DNA of 31,447 nucleotides from Bacteroidota bacterium. GTDB lineage: Bacteria; Bacteroidota; Ignavibacteria; Ignavibacteriales; Ignavibacteriaceae. A model generated the notes under the pieces. It saw only the letters and a program-made list of their open reading frames with translations. It was not told where the DNA came from and ran no database searches. The DNA is taken from the NCBI GenBank assembly GCA_021793635.1, contig JAJYSI010000003.1, forward strand, positions 1 to 31,447, read 5' to 3'. Positions 1 to 9,400 of this stretch are shown one piece after another (within the stretch, counting starts at the first letter, position 1; each line of letters begins with the position of its first letter). Position numbers and translations under genes: made by a program.

Positions 1-359
1 TTATCCGTCATTTTACCAAGAAGCAAAAATTACAGTCACAAGGAATCAAATGTCTTTCTTTAATATTCATCGACAAGGTAGCAAATTATGTAAGTGAAGA
101 CCCGATTATCAAAAACCTCTTCATCGAAAAATACAAAGCACTTTATCCCGAATTTCACGATGGACAAATTCCTACAAACGAACACATTGAAGCTATTCAG
201 GGATTTTACTTTGCCAAAACAGGAAAAGGAGAATTTACCGACAACGAAACTTCAATGCGTAAAAACTCAGACGTTTTTGATGCTATTTTAAAGGAAAAAG
301 AAGAGGGAGATAAAGCGGAAAAAGAACATTATCATCGCTCTAAAGCTGCAAGCGGATGA
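1..359 (+). pseudogene. Type III restriction enzyme Res subunit, internal fragment, broken
   Basis: The frame beginning at base 3 is open from the window edge to a TGA at 357-359. Its product carries the segment GIKCLSLIFIDKVANY and then GFYFAKTGKGEFTDN and DAILKEKEE, which match by recognition the region between the helicase core motifs of type III restriction (Res/EcoP15I-like) subunits (GIKVLSLFFIDKVANY, YF..GKG..D, ..KDKE..LLSF). In intact Res proteins the KDKE stretch is followed by the helicase segment with FIFSHSAL.EGWDNPNVF. Here that is absent: after about base 304 the frame continues for 18 unrelated residues and stops. The 5' end lies outside the window. The last codons overlap the next gene in an ATGA arrangement. 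I infer a deletion that fused a res fragment to the end of whatever preceded the DUF5615 gene. It is not expected to work as a nuclease/translocase. Confidence 0.62.
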
Positions 360-715
360 TTATCAAGTTATATTTTGATGAAGATTCAATGGAGCATTCA
401 CTGATAAGAGCGTTAAGAGCCCGCGGTCTGGATATAGTAACTGCAAGAGAAGTTAATATGACAGAAAAATCAGATGAAGAACATTTAATTTATTCTACTA
501 AGGCAAGACGAGTACTTTTCAGTTTTAATCGAGGTGACTTCTATAGTCTTCATAAAAAGTATATTTTAGAAGGGAAGTATCATTCCGGAATTATTCTTGC
601 CTCTCAGCAGCATTATACAGTTGGAGAAACGATGCGCCGGATATTAAAACTTGCAGCGACAAAATCTGCTGAAGAAATGGAAAACTGGGTTGAGTTCTTG
701 AATGTTTGGAAATGA
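356..715 (+). CDS. DUF5615 family PIN-like protein
   Basis: A 119-residue protein of the DUF5615 (Mut7-C/PIN-like) type. It starts with the family's LYFDED acidic patch (residues 5-10), has an SDEEHL motif near 39-44 and a conserved F-N-R-G-D-F acidic site near residues 53-58, corresponding to the usual T.D.DF. These acidic residues are where PIN-like proteins bind metal. Family members usually sit directly behind a DUF433 gene with overlapping stop and start and are considered toxins of type II pairs. Here the ATG overlaps the upstream TGA (ATGA), but the upstream frame is a restriction-gene fragment rather than DUF433, so the presumed partner appears lost. The gene converges on polA with only 6 bases between stop codons. 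Nuclease activity is an inference from family membership. Confidence 0.78.
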   Translation: MIIKLYFDEDSMEHSLIRALRARGLDIVTAREVNMTEKSDEEHLIYSTKARRVLFSFNRGDFYSLHKKYILEGKYHSGIILASQQHYTVGETMRRILKLAATKSAEEMENWVEFLNVWK

Positions 716-721
716 AGTTCC

Positions 722-3496
722 TTAGTGCGCATCTAACCAGTTATCTCCAACTCCGATTTCCGCAACAATCGGTACATTCATCGGTATAGTATTTTCCATC
801 AGCTTTTTGATTACCGGTTTCAGTTCGTCAATTTCATCCTTGTGGATGTCAAACAAAAGCTCATCGTGAACCTGCAGAACCATCTTTGATTTTGTTTTTC
901 TCTTCTCTAATTCTTTATGAATGTTTATCATCGCAATCTTTATCATATCGGCGGCGGAGCCCTGAATAGGCATGTTGATGGCGACGCGCTCTTCAAACTG
1001 ACGGACAACGCGGTTATTGCTGTTGATGTTTCTTAAGAATCTTCTTCTGCCAAGCAAGGTTTCCGCAAAGCCTTTCTCTCTTGCTTTTAGAACGCAATCA
1101 TCCATATAATTTTTTACGCGCTTAAAAGTGTTGAAGTACGTTTCAATAATTTCTTTTGCGTGAGCCTGAGTTACACCTAATCTTGTCTTCAAACCAAACG
1201 GACCGATGCCGTAAAGAATTCCGAAATTAACTTCCTTGGCTTTACGGCGCATATCCGGCGTAACGTCTTCCGGCTTAACCATAAAGACCAAGGCTGCGGT
1301 GCTGCGGTGAATGTCTTCGCCGCTCTTGAATGCCTTCGTCAATCCTTCGTCTCCCGTTATGCTTGCAAGGATGCGAAGCTCAATCTGGCTGTAATCGGCG
1401 CTTAGCAAAATATAATCTTTATCTCTCGGTACGAATGCTTTTCTAATTTCTTTTCCAAGCTCGGTGCGGATAGGAATATTTTGCAAGTTAGGGTCAATGC
1501 TTGAAAGTCTTCCGGTAGAAGCAACAGTCTGATTAAAGTTGGTGTGTATCCTTCCCGTCTTCGGATGAATTAAGTTTGGAAGAGAATCTGCATAAGTAGA
1601 TTTTAATTTTGAGACCTGCCGGAAATCCAAAATCAAGCCGATAATTTCATGCTCGCCTCTTAGTCCTTCAAGTGCGCGTGCATCGGTAGAAAAGCCGGTT
1701 TTGGTCTTCCTGCCGGTAGCAAGCTTAAGTTTATCAAATAAAATTTTCTGAAGCTGAAGCGGTGAGTTTATATTGAACTCTTCGCCGGCAGCTTTGTAAA
1801 TTTCTTTTGTATAATTATCAATTAGAATCTGCAAATCCTTGCTGAGAGATTTAAGTGATTCCTTATCAACTCTTACACCTTCTCTTTCCATATTCTCAAG
1901 AACCGGAGCCAGAGGAAACTCAACATCGTAAGCGACCTTTGTTAATTTATTCTTTTTCAATTCTTCATCAAGAATTTCGTAGAGCCGGTAAGTAACATCC
2001 GCATCCTCGTCGGCATAATTTGATAACGCAGTTAAATCAACATCGAATATTTTCGAAGGGTCTTTCTTTACTCCGATTAAATCCGAAAGGGGAATCGGCT
2101 TGTAGTTAAGATATTTTTGTGAAAGCTCATCCATGCCGTGCTTCTGGTCGGGGTCGATGATGTAGCTTGCAAGCATAGTATCAAAGTAAAAATTTTCAAC
2201 TCGGATACCCTGGCTTCTCAGCACCGCAATATCAAACTTACCGTTCTGGCAGACTTTCTTAATCTTTTTATTCTCAAATACCGGTTTAAATATTTTTACA
2301 AATTCTGTTAGACTTAGCCGCTCACCAATTTCTTTGGCAAACAATCCTTCATTCTTTTCAAAAGGATTTACTGCAACAAAGTAAGCTTCCTTTGGCTTTA
2401 CGGCAAACGAAGCGCCGACTAAATTCAAAGTGAAATAATCGAGGCTGTCGGTCTCTGTATCGAAGACAAAGAGCGGCTGCTTATTTAGCTTCTCGACAAG
2501 CTGTTTGGCTTTCTTAGCATCGGTTATCATTTCGTATTTCACTTTATCTTTATCAAACACAGCCGCGTCGCCGGCAAAAGATTCTTCAACTTCGGGTTCC
2601 TGCACGGAAGAGCCGTTGTAAATATTTAGCAGGCGGCTGTAAAGATTTTTAAACTCGAGTTCAACAAAGATTGTACGCAGCGTATCAAAGTCCGGCTTTT
2701 CTAATTTTGCAGATTCGAAGTCCATTTCAAAAGGAACTCTAGTATCAATTGTAGCAAGCTCTTTAGAAATAACTGCGCTGTCTTTTCCTTCAAGAAGCTT
2801 TTTCTTTGTTCCTTCTTTAGAAACTTTATCGATATTCTTATAAATATTTTCTACTGAACCGAACTCTTGTATCAGCGGTATTGCAGTCTTCGGACCAATG
2901 CCAGCAACTCCGGGAATATCATCGGAACTATCGCCAATAAGTGCGAGATAATCAATCATCTGCTTAGGCTCGAACCCGAATTCATCTTTTACTTTCTTAA
3001 CATCAAAGATTATAATCTCATCCGTAGATTTACCGGGTTTAACAATTCTTACTTTATCGCTTACAAGCTGATTGAAATCTTTGTCCGGTGTAAAGACGAA
3101 TGATTCCAGTCCCTTTTCTTCAGCTTCTCTAACGGCTGTTCCAATCAAATCATCTGCTTCATATTTTGGAAGAATGTAAATCGGTATTTTCAGCGCTTCA
3201 ATTATTTGCTTTATTCTGTCTATCTGCGGAATCATATCATCCGGCATTGCTGCGCGTGAAGATTTGTAATCCTTAAATTTTTCATGACGGAAAGTCTTCT
3301 CTTTAGAATCGAAAGCGACGGCAATATAATCCGGCTTATGCTCTTCAAGAATTTTCAGAAGCTGGTTCATAAAGCCGTAAACAGCGGATGTAGGCTCGCC
3401 TTTGGTTGTAACCAGAGGTCGGTTGATGAATGCAAAATATGCTTTGTACGTTAAAGCCATTGCATCAATTATTACAAATTTTTTATTCTTCATCAT
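722..3496 (-). CDS. polA: DNA polymerase I
   Basis: A full-length 924-residue PolA, the enzyme of Okazaki fragment maturation and repair synthesis. The 5' nuclease domain (about 1-300) shows VAFDSKEKTFRHE, YEADDLIG and the helix-hairpin-helix region DSSDDIPGVAGIGPKTA. The 3'-5' exonuclease domain (about 340-520) keeps the DxE motif in FDTETDSL near 345, QNGKFD, and YADEDADVTY, so proofreading looks intact, unlike many PolA proteins of other phyla. The polymerase domain has motif A SADYSQIELR (about 700), the O-helix RRKAKEVNFGILYG (about 755; Phe favours dNTP over ddNTP) and motif C QVHDE (about 877). The start is one of two adjacent Met codons, 3496 or 3493; there is no strong Shine-Dalgarno. 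It is divergent from kup. Confidence 0.97.
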   Translation of the reverse strand: MMKNKKFVIIDAMALTYKAYFAFINRPLVTTKGEPTSAVYGFMNQLLKILEEHKPDYIAVAFDSKEKTFRHEKFKDYKSSRAAMPDDMIPQIDRIKQIIEALKIPIYILPKYEADDLIGTAVREAEEKGLESFVFTPDKDFNQLVSDKVRIVKPGKSTDEIIIFDVKKVKDEFGFEPKQMIDYLALIGDSSDDIPGVAGIGPKTAIPLIQEFGSVENIYKNIDKVSKEGTKKKLLEGKDSAVISKELATIDTRVPFEMDFESAKLEKPDFDTLRTIFVELEFKNLYSRLLNIYNGSSVQEPEVEESFAGDAAVFDKDKVKYEMITDAKKAKQLVEKLNKQPLFVFDTETDSLDYFTLNLVGASFAVKPKEAYFVAVNPFEKNEGLFAKEIGERLSLTEFVKIFKPVFENKKIKKVCQNGKFDIAVLRSQGIRVENFYFDTMLASYIIDPDQKHGMDELSQKYLNYKPIPLSDLIGVKKDPSKIFDVDLTALSNYADEDADVTYRLYEILDEELKKNKLTKVAYDVEFPLAPVLENMEREGVRVDKESLKSLSKDLQILIDNYTKEIYKAAGEEFNINSPLQLQKILFDKLKLATGRKTKTGFSTDARALEGLRGEHEIIGLILDFRQVSKLKSTYADSLPNLIHPKTGRIHTNFNQTVASTGRLSSIDPNLQNIPIRTELGKEIRKAFVPRDKDYILLSADYSQIELRILASITGDEGLTKAFKSGEDIHRSTAALVFMVKPEDVTPDMRRKAKEVNFGILYGIGPFGLKTRLGVTQAHAKEIIETYFNTFKRVKNYMDDCVLKAREKGFAETLLGRRRFLRNINSNNRVVRQFEERVAINMPIQGSAADMIKIAMINIHKELEKRKTKSKMVLQVHDELLFDIHKDEIDELKPVIKKLMENTIPMNVPIVAEIGVGDNWLDAH

Positions 3497-3517
3497 AACA
3501 TTTTTGCCTATTGTTGA

Positions 3518-3546
3518 AGTAAAACTCTGCTGGAAATAACTGTCAA
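3518..3546 (-). promoter_or_regulatory. Candidate polA promoter
   Basis: On the minus strand TTGACA (3546-3541) is followed after 17 bases by TTTACT (3523-3518), a 6/6 and 4/6 match to the sigma70 hexamers. This would give a short leader of roughly 15 bases before the polA start. Pattern match only; FCB-group sigma factors often prefer another consensus. Confidence 0.35.
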
Positions 3547-3634
3547 AAGATAGAAAAAAAAATTGACAATCTCGATTTATAAATGGGAATACTTTGACTA
3601 ACCGAAGTATTTATTATTCTTTTTGCTGGATTTC

Positions 3635-3665
3635 TTTGATAAGAAGATTTTTAACCTTACTTTTG
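3635..3665 (+). promoter_or_regulatory. Candidate kup promoter, Bacteroidetes-type -33/-7
   Basis: TTTG (3635-3638), 19 bases, then TACTTTTG (3658-3665), fitting the Bacteroidetes housekeeping consensus TTTG-N17-23-TAnnTTTG. Transcription would start near 3671, leaving a leader of about 30 bases before kup. A rival TTGACA at 3563 lacks a good -10. Confidence 0.45.
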
Positions 3666-3703
3666 AAATTATTTTTACGAGGCAAAGTGGAATAAAAATA
3701 TAG

Positions 3704-5524
3704 ATGGACAAAATTAAAAGATTATCTTCTTTCAAAGAAATAGTTCAGGCAATGGGGTTGGTATTTGGGGACATCGGGACAAGCCCTATCTATACTGTTG
3801 CGGTTATTCTTACCTTAACAGCGCCAACATTTGAAAATCTTATGGGAGTACTTTCTTTAATTTTTTGGACTCTGATTATACTCGTTACCGTTGAATATGC
3901 CTGGCTTGCAATGAGCTTAAGTATTAAAGGCGAAGGCGGGATTATTGTTCTAAAAGAGATTCTGGCAAGCAGCGTAAAGACGGGCAGAAGAGCCGCATTT
4001 GCAACCTTCCTGGGATTTCTTGGTGTGTCGCTCTTGATGGGAGACGGAGTAATTACACCGGCTATAAGCATTCTATCGGCAGTTGAAGGATTAAAGTTAA
4101 TTCCCGGCATGGGGCATATTTCAACAACGGCAATAATAATTATTACCTGTGCAATAACAATTATCTTATTCATGTTCCAAAATAAAGGAAGCGACAAAGT
4201 TTCATTTGCCTTTGGTCCGATAATGTTTATTTGGTTTGTTAGCTTATTTATCATAGGCTTATATTACGTTTTAGGAAACATAAATGTTGTTGAAGCTATT
4301 AGCCCGTACTATGCTATAAATTTTATGCTTCATAACGGTATTACGGGGATATTTATTTTAAGTGAAGTTATACTGTGTGCAACCGGCGGTGAAGCTCTTT
4401 ATGCAGACATGGGGCACTTAGGCAGCAAGCCTATAAAGCATGCATGGTACTTTGTCCTATTTGCTCTGGTAATAAATTATTTGGGGCAGGGTGCTTATCT
4501 GATGAAGCATCATGCTGATGGCTCGGTTTTACTTTCAATGTTTAAGGATTTCTCCACTTTACTTTATGTGCCGTTATTAATATTAACCGTGCTGGCTACA
4601 ATTATCGCGTCTCAAGCTATGATTAGTGCGGTGATGTCTTTGGTTTACCAGGGCATTACCACGCGAGTATTTCCTTTGATGAGGATTAAATACACTTCGA
4701 GCCATTTGAAATCCCAGATATATATCGGAAGTGTTAACTGGGTTTTAATGATTGCCGTCTTATTTATGATTCTTCTTTTCCAAAAGTCCGACAATCTTGC
4801 TGCGGCTTACGGTTTTGCTGTAACTGCTACAATGACCATAAGCGCTTCGTTTATGATTTGGATTTTTAAAATTAAAAAGTACCGAACTAAAATGTTATTT
4901 GCCTTCTTGGTTTTTATTACCGACTTAATGTTCCTTACAGCAGTGTTCAATAAAATTCCTCATGGCGGTTTCTGGTCTATTATAATTGCGGCTATTCCAT
5001 TCTTCATCATTCAACTCTGGTCAAGAGGCGGAAAGGCAATGCATAAGTCTTTCAGACCATTACCAATAGATATATTTTTAGAAAGCTATAACCAGATTTA
5101 TCATGAAGGTGGGATAATAAAGGGAACAGCGTTATTCTTTACACAAAATTTAAATGAAATCCCGCCGTACATGGTACACTGCATTGTAAGAGGAAATATC
5201 GTTTACCAGAAGAATATTTTAGTTTCGATTAAAACAACAGAAAACCCATATGGTATCGAAATAAGTGAGGTAGATAATATTGCAGACGGATTATCAGGCA
5301 TTCAAATTTCTGCAGGCTATCTCGAAGTTTACGACATTACTAAAATTCTTAAAGAGCACGGCATAGATGAAAAAGTTATTTTCTACGGCGTAGATGACAT
5401 TGCGACTAAAAATATTATGCTGAAAATTTATGCTTTTATGAAGAAGATTACACCGTCATTCGTAAGATTTTACGAACTTCCATATAACAAACTTCACGGT
5501 GTTGTAACCAGGCTGGAATTATAA
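3704..5524 (+). CDS. kup: KUP family potassium uptake transporter
   Basis: A 606-residue HAK/KUP/KT transporter, close to the roughly 620 residues of E. coli Kup. It imports K+ across the inner membrane, probably as a proton symporter. Family signatures are VFGDIGTSPIYT (about 21-31) in the first membrane helix, GEGGIIVLKEI (about 75), LMGDGVITPAISILSAVEG (about 110-128) and CATGGEALYADMGH (about 225-238). About twelve hydrophobic helices fill residues 15-435, followed by a hydrophilic cytosolic C-terminal domain of about 160 residues. The ATG at 3704 places the GDIGTSP motif at the normal distance from the N-terminus. A short-chain dehydrogenase gene starts 17 bases after the stop and is probably co-transcribed. 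Confidence 0.96.
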   Translation: MDKIKRLSSFKEIVQAMGLVFGDIGTSPIYTVAVILTLTAPTFENLMGVLSLIFWTLIILVTVEYAWLAMSLSIKGEGGIIVLKEILASSVKTGRRAAFATFLGFLGVSLLMGDGVITPAISILSAVEGLKLIPGMGHISTTAIIIITCAITIILFMFQNKGSDKVSFAFGPIMFIWFVSLFIIGLYYVLGNINVVEAISPYYAINFMLHNGITGIFILSEVILCATGGEALYADMGHLGSKPIKHAWYFVLFALVINYLGQGAYLMKHHADGSVLLSMFKDFSTLLYVPLLILTVLATIIASQAMISAVMSLVYQGITTRVFPLMRIKYTSSHLKSQIYIGSVNWVLMIAVLFMILLFQKSDNLAAAYGFAVTATMTISASFMIWIFKIKKYRTKMLFAFLVFITDLMFLTAVFNKIPHGGFWSIIIAAIPFFIIQLWSRGGKAMHKSFRPLPIDIFLESYNQIYHEGGIIKGTALFFTQNLNEIPPYMVHCIVRGNIVYQKNILVSIKTTENPYGIEISEVDNIADGLSGIQISAGYLEVYDITKILKEHGIDEKVIFYGVDDIATKNIMLKIYAFMKKITPSFVRFYELPYNKLHGVVTRLEL

Positions 5525-5541
5525 TCTGAAAGGAATATCGA

Positions 5542-6243
5542 ATGAAGAAAGAGCTTCTGATTTTTGGAGCTTACGGTGCCTTGGGTACCGGTGTTTCAAA
5601 AATTTTATCGGCAAAGCCGTTTGATAGAATTTATCTCTTCGGCTCTCATATCGATGAACAGAATAAAATATCAGGCAGGAATATCGAGAATGTTATCACT
5701 AAAGATCTTTCAATTGAAGAAAATGCAAAAGCGGCTTTTAAAGATTTGAAGCCTGATAAAGAAAAGATTTTTTATCTCTTCAGTACCATCGGCGGATTTT
5801 TTGGAGGTAAGAAGATTTGGGAGACATCTTTAGAAGACTGGAACAAAATGTTCGAAATAAACCTTCAGACAAATTTTTTAATCGCAAAACATTTTTCAAA
5901 TTTAGTTAAGGAATCCGGCGGCGGTACCATTTGCTTTACATCTGCATTTACTGGCTTGCATGAAGAAGCCGGCAAAGGCGCATACGGGGCTTCTAAAAGT
6001 GCACTCATTCATCTTGTTAAAACTCTCGCATTAGAAGGCAGAGAAATTAATCTTTCTGCTAATGCAATCGCTCCTTATATCATCGATACTCCCTTGAATA
6101 GAGAATGGATGACAAAGGGAGATTATTCAAAATGGATTAAACCGGAAGAAATTGGGGAATTAGTTTGGAGTGTATTTAACAACTTCAATTTTGTTTCGGG
6201 GAACATCTTCGAGTTAAAAGAAAAATTTGAGATTGAGAATTAA
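5542..6243 (+). CDS. Short-chain dehydrogenase/reductase
   Basis: A 233-residue classical-type SDR, an NAD(P)H-dependent oxidoreductase with a Rossmann fold. The nucleotide-binding glycine motif is the variant GAYGALG (residues 9-15) instead of TGxxxGIG, as in dihydropteridine-reductase-like SDRs. The active site is Ser134 (TSAFTG), Tyr148 and Lys152 (YGASK), with Asn107 in INLQTN as the fourth member of the tetrad. AIAPYIIDTPLNREW (about 176-190) is the substrate/cofactor loop. An AAAGGA ribosome site lies 9 bases before the ATG. It follows kup closely, but SDR substrates cannot be predicted from sequence, so a link with potassium uptake is not implied. Confidence 0.88.
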   Translation: MKKELLIFGAYGALGTGVSKILSAKPFDRIYLFGSHIDEQNKISGRNIENVITKDLSIEENAKAAFKDLKPDKEKIFYLFSTIGGFFGGKKIWETSLEDWNKMFEINLQTNFLIAKHFSNLVKESGGGTICFTSAFTGLHEEAGKGAYGASKSALIHLVKTLALEGREINLSANAIAPYIIDTPLNREWMTKGDYSKWIKPEEIGELVWSVFNNFNFVSGNIFELKEKFEIEN

Positions 6244-6470
6244 AGCTGCATGAAATATCGTACTTAATTATCATTTATAATTCAGGTTTTTTCACATTAA
6301 AGACTGCTCCAATAATTTTCTTAAAAAAGTACAAAGATTATTCGGTTTCTTATGTTGAAACAATGATAACCTAAAAGACATCCTAAATCATTTGAATACA
6401 AGGAAATTTGAAACCTTTGGATGGCATATTAGTTGTCCTAATGGTCTGAGATTTCTTGGAGAGGGTTCAA

Positions 6471-9400
6471 ATGAAAAAAAAATTATTGTTTTTTATATTA
6501 CTAATGCTTGGCTTTAATTATACTAAAGCTCAAATAACTATTAGCATTCCTGATACTACATTACCTCAAAACACTACTTCGGTATCAATACCTGTGAGAG
6601 TTTCTAACTTTACCGGCGTTGGGGCTGTAAGCCTAGTTATAAATTATGATCCGAATGTTTTGACATTTACCGGCGCTTCTAATCAACCCAGCCATGGAAC
6701 CTTTCTTCCTCCAAATGCGGTAAACGGACAAATCTTAATTAGCTGGTATGATGTTAATCCATTGAATATAGGAAATGGAATACTGCTTAATTTAAATTTT
6801 AATTACCTGCACGGAAACAGCAATCTTGATTTTGTAAATTCAAGTTGTGAAATCGCAGATACCGGAGTTACTGTATTAAACGTATCGTATACTAATGGAA
6901 AAGTTAATGCACCGGCTTCCACAACTTTGCCTGCTTCGGTTTCGGGGAAAGTTTGGTTTGATGAAAACAATGACGGCTTACTAAATAACAATGAAAAAGG
7001 TGTGCAGTGGGTTACTGTCAATCTATTTAACTGCAGCGGTACATGGTTAAAATGGTCTTTAACGGATTCAGTCGGCGAATATAAATTTGACAGCCTCGCT
7101 CCTGGGAGTTATTATGTTTCATTTGAATTAGCTGACGGAAACAAAGTTTATAAATTTACTTCACAGAATGCAGGCAGCGACTCAACTATTAATTCTCATG
7201 CGGCTCAAATAACTGATTCTACCGGACAAACGGAATGTGTTACGCTAACATCCGGACAAAATTATTTATACTTAAATGCGGGTTTAATTTATAAGAATAG
7301 TAATCCCCCAGGCACCGGTTCTGTTGGCGATTTTGTTTGGCTTGATTCCGATCCGAATGACGGGATACAACGTGGTGATCCGGGGATCCCGAATATTACT
7401 GTAAAATTGCTTGCCAGCGATGATTCTGTTATCAAAACAACTTTAACAGATACAACAGGTCATTATATTTTTAATGATTTAAATTCAGGAACTTATAAAG
7501 TTCAATTTGTTCTTCCAACCGGATATGTTTTTGTTGTTCAGCATAATGGAAGCGACACTACTTTAGATTCCGATGCAAATCCTTCAAACGGTATAACGGA
7601 AAGTTTTTATTTGTCTCAAGGAGAAAACCTTTTAACAATAGATGCCGGCATGTCGCTGGCTCCTAAAACCGACGAACCGAATCTTTGGATTACAAATAAC
7701 GATAATACTGATATGGCTCCGGATTCCGGACAGACAACTACTTATAAAATAAATTTTGGGAATTCCGGCAATGGAATTCTTTACAATGGCGTTGTTGTTG
7801 ATACACTGCCTTCAGGAATGAGTTTTGTTTCAAGTACAAAAGGAAATGAAACATTCCAAGGCAGTAATATTTTCCAGTTTAATATTGGAACGTTGAATGC
7901 CGGAGACAGCGGGGAAGTAGAAATTACAACAATGGTTGCCGGTAATAAATCCGGATTTTATAATACTGCCTTTCTAATTGGAAATGACTCGCAATCAAAA
8001 TTCTATTCTGTTTATGCTTCTGATCTTGATCTGGCTGATACTACCAGTAATAGCGGCGGAAGCGGTGTTGAATCACGCGGCGATATGGCGGAACAGCTTC
8101 TCAATAGAATTCTAAAAATCCATTATGGAATGACTACACCGATGTTGAAAAACAGCGGAGTTAAAAGTTTGGCTTCAGCTTATAATTTGTCGAATTTCAT
8201 TCCGGCAATAGGACCTTTTAATTCAAAGCCGGTTCAAAATACTCCATTTGATATTTTAGGAATATCAAATGCTGTTTCGGCGTATGCCGTAAATTATAAT
8301 CTTAAAACTTCACAAGGAGATATGCGGGTCGGCGGTATTTTTTCTACCGTTACTACCGCTCCGTATATTTATGATCATTTGAAAGCCGTATGCGACCGGT
8401 TAGCCGGATATTCTGTGGATGAAATCAAATTGATAAGTATAAACGGTTATCAATTTTACGCTGCAAAGCTTGAAATGCCTTCTGATAAAATATCAGATTA
8501 CGCGATCTCTTTTAGTGTTTATGAAACTTCTTCCGGATATCAAATTCAAAATAAATGGACATACGAAGAGTATCAATCTCCGGCAAATGCATCAAGCGTT
8601 TATAACTTCCAGGTTTGGTCGGATTCATACCAATCGGCAGCGCAGCTTGTACAAAATATAATTTCAAAATTTAAATCGATAAATAATATTACTTATTTGA
8701 ATACAAACCAGAACTTGCCGGATGTTTTTATAAATTCTGCATACTATTCACATGATGGAAATATTCATCTGACGATTAGTAATAACAATCAAACAGTACA
8801 GCAGGTGAATCTTTATCTCTCTTATAGAGTTTCTCAAGGAGATAACCAGGTAACGACTAACAATACTAGTTATTCATTACAGCCGGGAGTAAATGATGTA
8901 ACTCTTTCGAGCGGTATAATTTCCAATGCAAATATTTATATGAGCCAGCCCCAGGGCTTTAATGATGAAGTATATGTCAGCGGCGGGGCATACACATATA
9001 TAACAGGTCCGAATAGTACTGTAAATACTTTTAATACCGGCGGCTATCCACAGGAATTGCAGTCAAGTTTCCCTCAAGGTTCGCTTGTATTATCCGGCGG
9101 TGTTTCGGTTTCGGGTCAATTAAATGATTGGGCGACAGTAGTCCGCTCGCTTAATGCAGAAACCTCTCCATACGATTTAAGTAATTTCGGCGGTATACAA
9201 TTTACTGCTCACGGTGCCGGTACTATTGAAGTTATTCTAAATCTTTCAAGCACTCAGAATTATAATTACTTCATGTACAAGGTTAATCTGACAAATGAAA
9301 GCAAGCTATATACAGTTAACTTTAATCAGTTTAAGCTTCTTGACGGAAGCCAAGGGACAGTAAATCCGAAACAAATTGAAGATGTTGGTTTTGTAATCAA

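Noticed and set aside
94..291. 65-codon plus-strand frame
   Set aside because: It overlaps the res-like frame, whose product has clear family similarity; this one is a shadow in another frame.
3790..4254. 154-codon minus-strand frame inside kup
   Set aside because: It is antisense to conserved Kup membrane helices, composition mirrors the opposite strand, and no ribosome site or similarity is seen.
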